Of a DNA stretch of 64,000 bases, positions 16,123 to 24,130 are shown one piece after another. The number at the start of each line of letters is the position of its first letter. The stretch's first letter is position 1. A model generated the notes under the pieces. That model had not been told where the DNA came from, ran no database searches, and saw only the letters and a program-made list of their open reading frames with translations. This DNA comes from Bacteroidia bacterium. Lineage in GTDB: Bacteria; Bacteroidota; Bacteroidia; Bacteroidales; Paludibacteraceae. The position numbers and the translations under genes are program-made. The stretch lies in NCBI GenBank assembly GCA_021152555.1, contig JAGKVE010000003.1, positions 18,935 to 82,934 of the forward strand, given 5' to 3'.

Positions 16123-17452
16123 ATTTTTAAACATAATAATCTGTCTTTTGCCGCTGATTATCATCGGCTGCAACAATCAACAGAGCCAAACGGTGCCATC
16201 TTCCGTTGCCCAATTGAAGGCGTTTTCCTTCGTAAAGAACGACTCTTTCCCGGGGTTGGAAAGGGCAGTCTTTACCGTTGAAGAGAGACTGGATACCGGT
16301 CTTGTATGGAATAAGGACTCGATGCTCTACGGGACCCGTCTGGACAGCGTTGTTCCGCGATTCACATTTGAAGCCACGCCAAGTGCCGCATTTCTCAAAT
16401 TCCCAGACACGACTGTTTCGCTGACGGGTTATGACACGCTCAATTTCAACAAACAGCCTATTTACCTGACTATCCGTTCGGCAGACAAATCGAATATCAA
16501 GACTTATGAGATACGTCCGACCGTTCACAGGATAGATCCGGATTTGTACATATGGACGCAGTTGTGCGCAAGTATCTATCCGCAGGATGACAGTGAACAA
16601 CGCGTAGTTGAGCTGGGCAACGACTTCGTAATGATTAGTTCCAATGGATTTGAACTGCATGCTTACAAGTCAGCGGACGGAATTACGTGGAGTGATTTAG
16701 GCAAGCCGGCAGGTCTTCCCGCCGGAACCAAAGTGCGGCAGATGATCAGTAGCGGCAAGGCGCTTTTCTATGGTCAGGACAGCAGTGTTTATACGTCTCC
16801 GGACGCCGTCACATGGACTGAACAGAAGATGGCAGCTCCTGTGCGCACGATGCTTATGTATTGGAACGAGCATATATGGGCTCTAACCGGCGAAGAAGAA
16901 AACTACGAATTGGCAATATTCCAAGGTGACAGTCTTAAAATGACGGGTCTTCAACCGGATGGCGAGTTCCCGATAAGTGATTTTGCAACCGTGACTTTCA
17001 TGAGCCCGAGTCTCCGTGACCGCGCGATGATTATCGGCGGCTTTGCTGAAAACGGACGGAGTCTCAATTCGCGGTGGAATATTGAATATTCGCGCCACAC
17101 GCAGGAGAACGGCGGTTACCGTATGCAGGATTATTCTATTGACAGACCCCGCTTTACAAGTCTTACAGGCGTATCCGTCATCAATTACAATCATCAGTTA
17201 CTGCTCTTTGGCGGTGTAGATGACAAGATGACCTATTTTGGAAGAAATATCTATATCTCCAACGACGAAGGGCTGAACTGGACCCCTGCCGACACAACGA
17301 AGAACAAGTTGCCGGGCGTATATACTGCAAGACAAAAACAAACCGCCATTGTGCGGGACGATTGTATATATCTGTTCGGCGGGCAAGATGCCACTACTAC
17401 CTACAGCGATGTGTATAGAGGCAGACTGAACTCGATAGGCTGGAATGATTAA
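16115..17452 (+). CDS. DUF6242-like lipoprotein
   Basis: A 445-residue lipoprotein (MRKFLNIIICLLPLIIIGC, lipobox Cys at about 19). An N-terminal beta domain includes FEATPSAAFLKFPDTTVSLT and IKTYEIRPTVH. A propeller-like C-terminal half repeats S.DG.TW and FGG motifs (YKSADGITWSDL, SPDAVTWTEQ, LLLFGGVDD, YLFGGQDAT), as in Kelch or BNR proteins. This arrangement fits DUF6242 proteins of Bacteroidales, whose function is not established. It is probably exposed on the periplasmic or outer surface. pgk follows after 30 bases. Confidence 0.75.
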   Translation: MRKFLNIIICLLPLIIIGCNNQQSQTVPSSVAQLKAFSFVKNDSFPGLERAVFTVEERLDTGLVWNKDSMLYGTRLDSVVPRFTFEATPSAAFLKFPDTTVSLTGYDTLNFNKQPIYLTIRSADKSNIKTYEIRPTVHRIDPDLYIWTQLCASIYPQDDSEQRVVELGNDFVMISSNGFELHAYKSADGITWSDLGKPAGLPAGTKVRQMISSGKALFYGQDSSVYTSPDAVTWTEQKMAAPVRTMLMYWNEHIWALTGEEENYELAIFQGDSLKMTGLQPDGEFPISDFATVTFMSPSLRDRAMIIGGFAENGRSLNSRWNIEYSRHTQENGGYRMQDYSIDRPRFTSLTGVSVINYNHQLLLFGGVDDKMTYFGRNIYISNDEGLNWTPADTTKNKLPGVYTARQKQTAIVRDDCIYLFGGQDATTTYSDVYRGRLNSIGWND

Positions 17453-17482
17453 GAAAAAACAACAAACTAAATATTTGGAATT

Positions 17483-18733
17483 ATGACAATTAAAGATTTT
17501 AAATTTGCCGGAAAGAAGGCGATAGTCCGTGTGGACTTTAATGTGCCTCTTGATGAAAACGGAAAGATTACCGATGACACCCGTATCCGCGGTGCACTGC
17601 CGACGTTGAAACACATCCTTGATGAAGGAGGTGCCCTCATTATTATGAGCCATATGGGCAAGCCGAAAGGCAAAGTGCAGGCTAAGTTCAGCCTTCGCCA
17701 GATTGTAGATGCCGTATCTGCTGCGCTTGGTCGTCCTGTGCAGTTTGCGGAAGACTGCGCCAAAGCACAGGAGCAGGCAGCTGCTCTCAAACCGGGCGAG
17801 GTGCTGTTGCTGGAAAACCTTCGTTTCTATCCGGAAGAGGAGGGTAAACCTGTAGGCATCGAGAAAGAAGACCCTGCATATGAGCCTGCAAAGAAAGAGA
17901 TGAAAGCGCGCCAGAAAGAGTTCGCCAAGACGCTCGCCTCGTACGCAGATTGCTATGTGATGGATGCTTTCGGTACCGCGCACCGCAAACATGCATCAAC
18001 AGCCGTAATCGCTGATTATTTCGATGCAGACCATAAAATGCTCGGTTTCCTGATGGAAAAAGAAGTGGCTGCTGTTGATGCCGTTCTCGGCGACATCAAA
18101 CGCCCGTTCGTTGCTATCATGGGTGGTTCGAAAGTCAGTTCGAAAATCGGCATCATCGAGAATCTGCTCGGCAAGGTTGACAAACTGATTCTCTGCGGTG
18201 GTATGACATATACCTTTGCCAAGGCACACGGTGGTGAAATCGGCGGTTCAATTGTTGAGTTGGACAAACTTGATGTAGCACTGGGTGTAGAGGAATTGGC
18301 AAAGAAGAACGGTGTAGAACTGGTTCTTGCCCCCGATGCTATCTGTGCAGATAGTTTCAGCAATGATGCCAATCAGAAGATATTCCCAGCTAACGCTATT
18401 CCTGAAGGCTGGGAAGGATTGGATGCCGGTCCTGAAGCGCAGAAAAAATTCGCGGCAGCTATCAAAGGAGCCAAGACTATCCTTTGGAACGGTCCTGCCG
18501 GCGTGTTTGAGTTTGATAACTTCTGCGATGGTAGCCGTGCTATCGGTAATGCGATTGCGGAGGCTACGGCTAATGGCGCCTTCTCGCTTATAGGCGGTGG
18601 TGACAGCGTTGCATGCGTAAACAAATTCGGTCTTGCCGACAAGGTTTCGTATATCTCTACCGGCGGCGGTGCTCTTCTCGAGGCTATCGAAGGTAAAATA
18701 CTGCCGGGCGTTGCCGCTATCAAGGGCGAATGA
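17483..18733 (+). CDS. pgk: Phosphoglycerate kinase
   Basis: A 416-residue cytoplasmic glycolytic enzyme that transfers phosphate from 1,3-bisphosphoglycerate to ADP. The N-terminal VRVDFNVPLDENGKITDDTR and SHMGKPKGK bind 3-phosphoglycerate. FVAIMGGSKVSSKI and LCGGMTYTFAKA belong to the nucleotide domain, and WNGPAGVFE and IGGGDSVACVNK complete the ATP site. Length is normal for Bacteroidetes. It follows the DUF6242-like gene by 30 bases and precedes the DUF3127 gene by 30 bases, with no obvious promoter of its own. Confidence 0.97.
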   Translation: MTIKDFKFAGKKAIVRVDFNVPLDENGKITDDTRIRGALPTLKHILDEGGALIIMSHMGKPKGKVQAKFSLRQIVDAVSAALGRPVQFAEDCAKAQEQAAALKPGEVLLLENLRFYPEEEGKPVGIEKEDPAYEPAKKEMKARQKEFAKTLASYADCYVMDAFGTAHRKHASTAVIADYFDADHKMLGFLMEKEVAAVDAVLGDIKRPFVAIMGGSKVSSKIGIIENLLGKVDKLILCGGMTYTFAKAHGGEIGGSIVELDKLDVALGVEELAKKNGVELVLAPDAICADSFSNDANQKIFPANAIPEGWEGLDAGPEAQKKFAAAIKGAKTILWNGPAGVFEFDNFCDGSRAIGNAIAEATANGAFSLIGGGDSVACVNKFGLADKVSYISTGGGALLEAIEGKILPGVAAIKGE

Positions 18734-18763
18734 TAAATGTTGGATGTTAAAGTTGAATAAATT

Positions 18764-19189
18764 ATGGAAGTAGTAGGAAAAATCATACAAGTGTTGCCCG
18801 CCCAGGAAGGAATCGGACGTAACGGCAATCCGTGGAAAGTACAACCATATGTACTGGAAACCCTCGATCAGTATCCCCGAAAAGTGCATTTTGAGGTGTT
18901 CGGAGAGGACCGCATCAAGCAGAATCCCTGCGAGATAGATCAACTGGTAACAGTTAGTTTCGATATCGAGAGCCGTGAGTTTAACGGTCGTTGGTACACC
19001 TCAATCCGCGCCTGGAAGATTCAGCAGGGTGACACTACCCAGGCAAACGCTGTACCGGCTGCTACACCGGTACAAGCAGCTCCATCTCCGGCAGCACCGG
19101 CTGCCCAGCCGATGGAGAACATGGGAACAGCCAATGTCGATCCCTTCGATGCTTCTGCGGGTGAAGGAACAAGTGATCTTCCCTTTTAA
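18764..19189 (+). CDS. DUF3127 domain protein
   Basis: A 141-residue protein with a compact N-terminal OB-fold-like domain (MEVVGKIIQVLPAQEGIG, FEVFGEDRI, VTVSFDIESREFNGRWYTSI). A low-complexity Ala/Pro/Gln tail follows and ends in an acidic, aromatic tip (DPFDASAGEGTSDLPF). That layout resembles single-stranded DNA-binding proteins, whose tips recruit partners, and DUF3127 is found mainly in Bacteroidetes. A nucleic-acid role is likely but not shown. Its stop overlaps the start of the next gene. Confidence 0.8.
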   Translation: MEVVGKIIQVLPAQEGIGRNGNPWKVQPYVLETLDQYPRKVHFEVFGEDRIKQNPCEIDQLVTVSFDIESREFNGRWYTSIRAWKIQQGDTTQANAVPAATPVQAAPSPAAPAAQPMENMGTANVDPFDASAGEGTSDLPF

Positions 19190-20154
19190 TGCGTAAATGG
19201 GTTAGTGTCATATTGATTACGCTTCTGTTAGCGGGCGGTGCAGTTCTCTGCGCCGTCCGTTGGCAGGCTTGGTTTGGCATGCCGCCTGAACATCCGTGGA
19301 CGGGCGATACAATCAGTTATGCCATGCCGGCTTTCACGCATGATTCCACGCCGGAGTCTTTGGATTTGATTGTATTAGGCGATATCCATAATAATCTGAC
19401 GCGTGAAGACTACGATACTCTCGCCGCTCGTATACCGCAAGCGGACGCTGTAGTCCAAACCGGAGACTGGCTGGATAGAGGACAGTATTATTACTATCAA
19501 CTCCTCATGCGCGAATGGACGAACAGTGGTTTGTACGGGCTGCCGGTTATCGCATGTCCCGGTAATCATGAATACACAAAAGGGATAGGCAAAACCATCT
19601 CGCCCATATGGGTGAATACTTTCTTGAGCCGGGCTGACTCATGTGGACGAATACAACGTCTGTATGGCGTACCCGGAGCATCATACTATATCGACCTCCC
19701 TTCCGCCCGGCTGATAGCGATTGATACTAATCCTTTAGTGCGTGTAGTACATCTTACCCGCACACTGACATGGCTGCGCAATGCCATGTACACAGCCGGA
19801 GACAGGTATGTCATTGTGATTATGCACCATCCGGTATTGTCGCCTGCAAAGGGCCGTGCCAACACGCTTATTTATACCTCTTTCCGTCATGCTCTCGGTC
19901 AAGCCGACCTTGTACTTGCCGGGCATGACCATAGTTATATGAGGCGTGCTCCGTTTGTGGTGCTGAATACAGCCGGTAAACGCAAAACGCAACGTATGCG
20001 ATTCCATCCTGAAATGACGGATACTGTTCCTGCATACGGGGTAATCAGTCTCTCGCAGCCTGCATTCGCCGAACAAGTACCTCCGCTGGCATTCCGTGTG
20101 TTCCGCTTGAAAGACGGAGTACTCATTGATTCTCTCTATGTTAAACACGACTGA
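19189..20154 (+). CDS. Membrane-anchored calcineurin-like phosphoesterase
   Basis: A 321-residue protein with one N-terminal membrane segment (VSVILITLLLAGGAVLCAV) and a metallophosphoesterase domain. The metal ligands appear in order: GDIHNN, TGDWLDRG, PGNHEY, MHHPVLS, AGHDHSYMRR. The catalytic domain probably faces the periplasm. The substrate is not evident; related enzymes act on phosphoesters or lipid-linked pyrophosphates. It overlaps the DUF3127 gene (ATGA-type junction) and the recO start, so the three are co-translated. Confidence 0.88.
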   Translation: MRKWVSVILITLLLAGGAVLCAVRWQAWFGMPPEHPWTGDTISYAMPAFTHDSTPESLDLIVLGDIHNNLTREDYDTLAARIPQADAVVQTGDWLDRGQYYYYQLLMREWTNSGLYGLPVIACPGNHEYTKGIGKTISPIWVNTFLSRADSCGRIQRLYGVPGASYYIDLPSARLIAIDTNPLVRVVHLTRTLTWLRNAMYTAGDRYVIVIMHHPVLSPAKGRANTLIYTSFRHALGQADLVLAGHDHSYMRRAPFVVLNTAGKRKTQRMRFHPEMTDTVPAYGVISLSQPAFAEQVPPLAFRVFRLKDGVLIDSLYVKHD

Positions 20155-20710
20155 CGCGATAGTACTGTCGCTACAGCCGCATTCCGACAAAGCGCATGTC
20201 TTACACGCGTACACCCGCGCGGGCGGACGCGTTAATTATATGGTGTATGGTCTCGGACGCAAAAACACTGCCGGCAAATACAGCCCGTTATCCATTGTAC
20301 AACTGACCGCAGACGAACGCTCAATCCGCACGGCACAGTTATCGTTCGTACCGATGACCACCGTCACAGACCCTTACAAACGTACTATCGCACTGTTTAT
20401 CAGCGAAGTATTATACCATGTACTTCGTCACCCGATGCCGGACGAGCCGATGTTTGACTTCATAGCGCAAGCCATACAAGCCTTGGACGAGGCAGAAGAA
20501 CCGCAAAATTTTCACATTGATTTTCTGATAGGTCTCGCCGCCAAACTGGGTTTTGCCATACCGGAAGATGATGCCCTTATGGCCGTTGTCCCTCATACGC
20601 GCACAGAGCGTCAAAAGAAACTACGGGACCTTTGCGCCTATTTCGAGGAACACGTCGAGACATGGCAGGACCCCAAATCGCTGAACATCCTGACAGAGGT
20701 TTTTGACTGA
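20138..20710 (+). CDS. recO: DNA repair protein RecO, short form
   Basis: About 190 residues from ATG 20138 (MLNTTDAIVLSLQPHSDKAH), which overlaps the preceding gene. The N-terminal OB fold is recognisable (HAYTRAGGRVNYMVYGLG, YSPLSIVQL), as is the helical part (DPYKRTIALFISEVLYHVLR, FDFIAQAIQALDE) and the end TERQKKLRDL to LNILTEVF. Compared with typical Bacteroidetes RecO of about 240 residues, roughly 45 residues are missing between the two helical segments. RecO loads RecA with RecR. Function is probable given intact ends, but the shortening is notable. Confidence 0.85.
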   Translation: MLNTTDAIVLSLQPHSDKAHVLHAYTRAGGRVNYMVYGLGRKNTAGKYSPLSIVQLTADERSIRTAQLSFVPMTTVTDPYKRTIALFISEVLYHVLRHPMPDEPMFDFIAQAIQALDEAEEPQNFHIDFLIGLAAKLGFAIPEDDALMAVVPHTRTERQKKLRDLCAYFEEHVETWQDPKSLNILTEVFD

Positions 20711-20731
20711 CCGGTAAAAGTGCGATTATCT

Positions 20732-20786
20732 CTCGATAACGGCTCGATAACGGCTCGATAACGGCTCGATATGCCCTCGATAAAGG
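20732..20786. repeat. CTCGATAACGG x5 tandem repeat
   Basis: Five consecutive 11-bp units: three exact CTCGATAACGG, then CTCGATATGCC and CTCGATAAAGG. They lie just after recO and before the rpmH promoter. Confidence 0.95.
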
Positions 20787-20852
20787 TTCGAATACGAATT
20801 AACGCACAAAGGCACAAAAAAGTATAGTTTTTGAAAAAAAATGAAGAAAAAT

Positions 20853-20883
20853 TTGGTCATATCAAAAAAAAGCAGTACCTTTG
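20853..20883 (+). promoter_or_regulatory. Promoter of rpmH
   Basis: TTG at 20853-20855, 20 bases with an A8 run, TACCTTTG at 20876-20883. Confidence 0.85.
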
Positions 20884-20938
20884 CAGCCCATTTTGCATAA
20901 AAACCGCTCTGTGACAGAGCATAAAAACAACAATAACA

Positions 20939-21097
20939 ATGAAACGTACATTCCAACCATCCCAACGCAAGCGTCGTAATAAACACGGCTTCTTGGAGAG
21001 AATGGCCACCGCAAACGGTCGCCGTGTATTGGCTGCACGCCGCGCTAAAGGTCGTAAGAAACTGACCGTTGCCGACGAAGGACGCCACAAATTTTAA
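20939..21097 (+). CDS. rpmH: Ribosomal protein L34
   Basis: A 52-residue basic protein starting MKRTFQPSQRKRRNKHGF and running through ERMATANGRRVLAARRAKGR, the diagnostic L34 sequence of the large ribosomal subunit, with the short tail KKLTVADEGRHKF. The start follows a strong promoter and a leader of about 50 bases. Its stop overlaps the ATG of rbfA, so the two are co-translated. L34 next to rbfA rather than rnpA-dnaA differs from the arrangement in many bacteria. Confidence 0.97.
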   Translation: MKRTFQPSQRKRRNKHGFLERMATANGRRVLAARRAKGRKKLTVADEGRHKF

Positions 21098-21432
21098 TGG
21101 AGTCAACTAGACAACACAAGATCGCCCGTCTTATTCAAAAAGACATGAGCGACATTCTGTTGCGTTACGCGCGCACGCTACATGGAACCCTTATTTCCGT
21201 AAGCGAGGTGCGCGTATCGCCGGATTTAGCTATTGCTCATATTTACCTCTCTATTTTTCCTCAAGACAAGGTAAAAGAGACAATGGAGCAAATAGAGGAA
21301 AATACACACCGTTTGCGCGGTGAACTCGGCGCATTGGAACGTCACCAGTTGCGTATTATTCCAGAGATTATCTTTCATTTGGACGAGACAATCGACCGAA
21401 TGGAACGTATTGACGAACTGCTGAAGCGATAA
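21097..21432 (+). CDS. rbfA: Ribosome-binding factor A
   Basis: A 111-residue KH-like protein needed for late maturation of the 30S subunit. It has QHKIARLIQKDMSDILLRYA, VSEVRVSPDLAIAHIYLSIF, and a C-terminal LRIIPEIIFHLDETIDRMER, the conserved RbfA signature. Length is normal. It overlaps the rpmH stop by one base, which suits joint control of ribosome parts and assembly factors. The permease gene follows after 30 bases. Confidence 0.95.
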   Translation: MESTRQHKIARLIQKDMSDILLRYARTLHGTLISVSEVRVSPDLAIAHIYLSIFPQDKVKETMEQIEENTHRLRGELGALERHQLRIIPEIIFHLDETIDRMERIDELLKR

Positions 21433-21462
21433 CCCCCTTCGCTCCCAAAAACAAAGACCGCT

Positions 21463-22683
21463 TTGCTGAAAATAGAAAGACATATTGCGTGGCGGTATAT
21501 TTTTTCCAAAAAAAGTCATAACGCTATTAATATTGTGTCGTGCGTCAGTGCGGCGGCTGTTTCCGTCGTAACTGCTGCAATGATTTGCGTATTGAGCGTG
21601 ATGAACGGTTTCGGAGCTTTGGTCGAGCAGATGTTTTCGGAGTTTGACCCTGTGCTGCTGGTTGTGCCGGAAGAGGGACAAACATTGCGTACAGACACAT
21701 TGCCGGTTCTTTCTTTGTACGCGCGCGAGGATATAGATGCTGTTTCCCTGCAGCTTGAGCAAACGGCTCTTATCCGTTATAAGGACCATCAACTCCCTGC
21801 GCGCGTAATGGGTGTGGATGACAATTTTACGCGCACTGCGCATATTGACTCCATCATTAGTGACGGTTTTTACTCCGTATGGGACGGGGCGTGGGACAGA
21901 GCCGTATTGGGTCGCGGATTAGCTGCGCAAATCGGAATCAATGCTCATTTCACCGGTGCGCTGCACCTCTATGCTCCGGAACGTACAGGGAATATCAACT
22001 TGCTCCGGCCGGATCTGTCACTCCGGCATGAATATGCCTTTATTGCCGGCACTTTCGCAGTCAATCAGATTGAATATGACAACGAACTGATGCTCGTCTC
22101 TCTCCCTCTCGCACAACGGCTTTTCGACTACGATGAACATACGGGCACAGCGTTGAGGATACAACCGAAGGAAAGGGGTAAAATATCAAATCTGAAACAG
22201 CAAATTTCAAATACACTCGGTCCCGGATATAAAGTTCTCGATCGTTACGAACAGCAAGCGGATTTTTTCCGCATCTTACGGATAGAAAAGTTGTTGACAT
22301 TCTTGCTGCTTGTCTTTATTCTGCTAATCGCAAGTTTTAATATTATAGGCTCGCTGTCCATGCTGATGATAGACAAACGCGAAGATATTCAAATTCTTTC
22401 ACACCTTGGTGCCGACGACCAAACGATACGCCGCATTTTTCTGTTGGAAGGGTGGTTGATATCATTGTTAGGAACAATTTGCGGAGTTGTTATCGGTGTC
22501 GTTCTATGTATTTGCCAGCAAGAATTCGGTTGGCTCAAATTAGGTTCGGGCGATAACTATATCATTTCGGCATATCCTGTTCTTGTCCAATGGGCCGATG
22601 TTGTACTCATTGCCGCGATGGTGATGGCCCTCGGATTTGTAGCAGCATGGTATCCGGTAAGAAAACTGAATAGTAAGAAATGA
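21463..22683 (+). CDS. LolE/FtsX-family ABC transporter permease
   Basis: A 406-residue inner-membrane protein from a TTG start. It has one membrane segment near residue 30-50 (VSVVTAAMICVLSVMNGFG), a large periplasmic domain, and three segments after about residue 270 (LLTFLLLVFILLIASFNIIG, then SLLGTICGVVIGVVLCI and VVLIAAMVMALGFVAAW). This is the MacB/LolCE layout. KREDIQILSHLGADDQTIR is the typical coupling-helix region. With LolD it would release lipoproteins from the inner membrane. The ATPase is not adjacent. ISNLKQQISNT at about residues 242-252 may be a translated tandem repeat. Confidence 0.87.
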   Translation: MLKIERHIAWRYIFSKKSHNAINIVSCVSAAAVSVVTAAMICVLSVMNGFGALVEQMFSEFDPVLLVVPEEGQTLRTDTLPVLSLYAREDIDAVSLQLEQTALIRYKDHQLPARVMGVDDNFTRTAHIDSIISDGFYSVWDGAWDRAVLGRGLAAQIGINAHFTGALHLYAPERTGNINLLRPDLSLRHEYAFIAGTFAVNQIEYDNELMLVSLPLAQRLFDYDEHTGTALRIQPKERGKISNLKQQISNTLGPGYKVLDRYEQQADFFRILRIEKLLTFLLLVFILLIASFNIIGSLSMLMIDKREDIQILSHLGADDQTIRRIFLLEGWLISLLGTICGVVIGVVLCICQQEFGWLKLGSGDNYIISAYPVLVQWADVVLIAAMVMALGFVAAWYPVRKLNSKK

Positions 22684-23234
22684 AAAAAGTAGAAAGAATT
22701 ATCTGTGCCATAGGTATTTTGGGATTTGTTTGCTTGAATGCTTGTAAGCCCTCACAGCCATCCCGATACCGCGGTATGCCGAAAGAATACACCCTGGCAT
22801 ATGAGGAAATATATGGTCATTGTTATGACTCGCTTTCCTCTGCCATAGTAGCATTGGACCTCTATTCGGAAGGGATAACATTGGATAAGAATCACCGTAT
22901 TCAGGGAACGGGTTATAACTTGTATTTATCCGATATTTTTGTTCCGGATTCATTATTGGTCAACGGCACATATCGTTCGGATACAACAGGATTGCCGTTC
23001 ACTTTTCTTCCCGGCCGTGATTACGAAGGGCTGCCACACGGTATGTACTTGCTGAATATAGAGGAAGATAAAATCATCAGTATTCAGGTCCTTGATTCGG
23101 GGTATATGGTTGTCAAGGATACATTAGGGCAAAAAGACCTGCTTTTTACTCTCTATTATAAGGATATCTATGGTCAGCGCGCCATCTACAATACGCATTT
23201 TACAGGCACACTTCTCCCATGGCAAAAGAAATAA
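22680..23234 (+). CDS. Lipoprotein of unknown function
   Basis: A 184-residue protein with a lipoprotein signal (MKKVERIICAIGILGFVCLNAC, Cys at 22). The mature part is beta-rich with a repeated acidic pattern (YNLYLSDIFVPDSLLVNGTY, DYEGLPHGMYLLNIEEDKI). I see no catalytic motif and do not recognise the family. It overlaps the permease gene by 4 bases and xerD by 16 bases, so it is co-transcribed with both. Confidence 0.75.
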   Translation: MKKVERIICAIGILGFVCLNACKPSQPSRYRGMPKEYTLAYEEIYGHCYDSLSSAIVALDLYSEGITLDKNHRIQGTGYNLYLSDIFVPDSLLVNGTYRSDTTGLPFTFLPGRDYEGLPHGMYLLNIEEDKIISIQVLDSGYMVVKDTLGQKDLLFTLYYKDIYGQRAIYNTHFTGTLLPWQKK

Positions 23235-24130
23235 AACCGGACACCGAACTGCTCCGCGAATACCATACTTGGCTGCGACTTGAGCGCGGTTACTCTCCCA
23301 ATACTATTGAGGGTTATGAGATGGACCTTGACAAGTTGCGCGCATATGCAAAAGAGAATGGATTGGACATGGTAAAAATGGAGTATGAGCAGCTGGAAGC
23401 ATTCATATTTGATGCATTCAAGACCGTTCGTTCCGAAGCCACCCAGGCACGCATACTCGCCGGTATCCATTCATGGTTCCGCTTCCTGTTGTACAAAGAT
23501 TACATTGAGCAAGACCCGTCCGAACTGATAGAAGGTCCCCGTAAATCAAAACATTTACCCACCGTTCTGACGGTAGAAGAAATAAACCGCATGATGGCGG
23601 CAATTGATCTCAGCTCGAATGAAGGGCACCGGAACCGCGCCATGATGGAAATGCTGTATGGCAGCGGCCTGCGCGTAAGTGAGTTGGTGGGACTGCAGCT
23701 TAGTCATATATACCTTGATGAGCATTATATGCTTATTCAGGGTAAAGGCTCCAAACAGCGCCTTGTCCCCATCTCTCCGGTCGCCGAAGAATGGTTCGGC
23801 TATTGGATACAGGAACGTTCTGCATGGTCGCTCAAACCTGAATCCAAAGACATTGCATTCGTCAATCGGTATGGACGTCCGATGACGCGCGCCATGGTCT
23901 TCACGATAGTACGGCAACTCTGTGCCAACGCCGGTATCACAAAAACAGTCTCCCCGCATACTTTACGCCATTCATTCGCCACTCATCTGCTTCAGAACGG
24001 CGCTGACTTGCGTGTAATCCAGCAATTGCTCGGTCATGAGGATCTTGCGACTACGGAAATCTATACGCACCTTGAGGTGACAGACCTTCGCAAAGCCATT
24101 CTGAAGTATCATCCCGCCAACAAAAATTGA
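23219..24130 (+). CDS. xerD: Tyrosine recombinase XerD
   Basis: A 303-residue recombinase of the XerC/XerD type, which resolves chromosome dimers at dif. The catalytic residues are all present: R152 (GSGLRVSEL), K177 (GKGSKQR), H247 and R250 (PHTLRHSFATHLL), H273 (LLGHEDLATT) and the nucleophile Y282 (EIYTHL). The N-terminal SAM-like domain (LRLERGYSPNTIEGYEMDL) is complete. Its setting among core genes, with no phage or integron features, supports a housekeeping role. Confidence 0.93.
   Translation: MAKEIKPDTELLREYHTWLRLERGYSPNTIEGYEMDLDKLRAYAKENGLDMVKMEYEQLEAFIFDAFKTVRSEATQARILAGIHSWFRFLLYKDYIEQDPSELIEGPRKSKHLPTVLTVEEINRMMAAIDLSSNEGHRNRAMMEMLYGSGLRVSELVGLQLSHIYLDEHYMLIQGKGSKQRLVPISPVAEEWFGYWIQERSAWSLKPESKDIAFVNRYGRPMTRAMVFTIVRQLCANAGITKTVSPHTLRHSFATHLLQNGADLRVIQQLLGHEDLATTEIYTHLEVTDLRKAILKYHPANKN

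Noticed and set aside
20732..20786. Repeat array considered as CRISPR
   Set aside because: Units are 11 bases with no spacers, and no cas genes are present. The same holds for the arrays at 1248 and 31119.
23219..24130. Tyrosine recombinase considered as an integrase of a mobile element
   Set aside because: It has the size and motifs of XerD, overlaps core genes on both sides, and no attachment site or phage gene is near.
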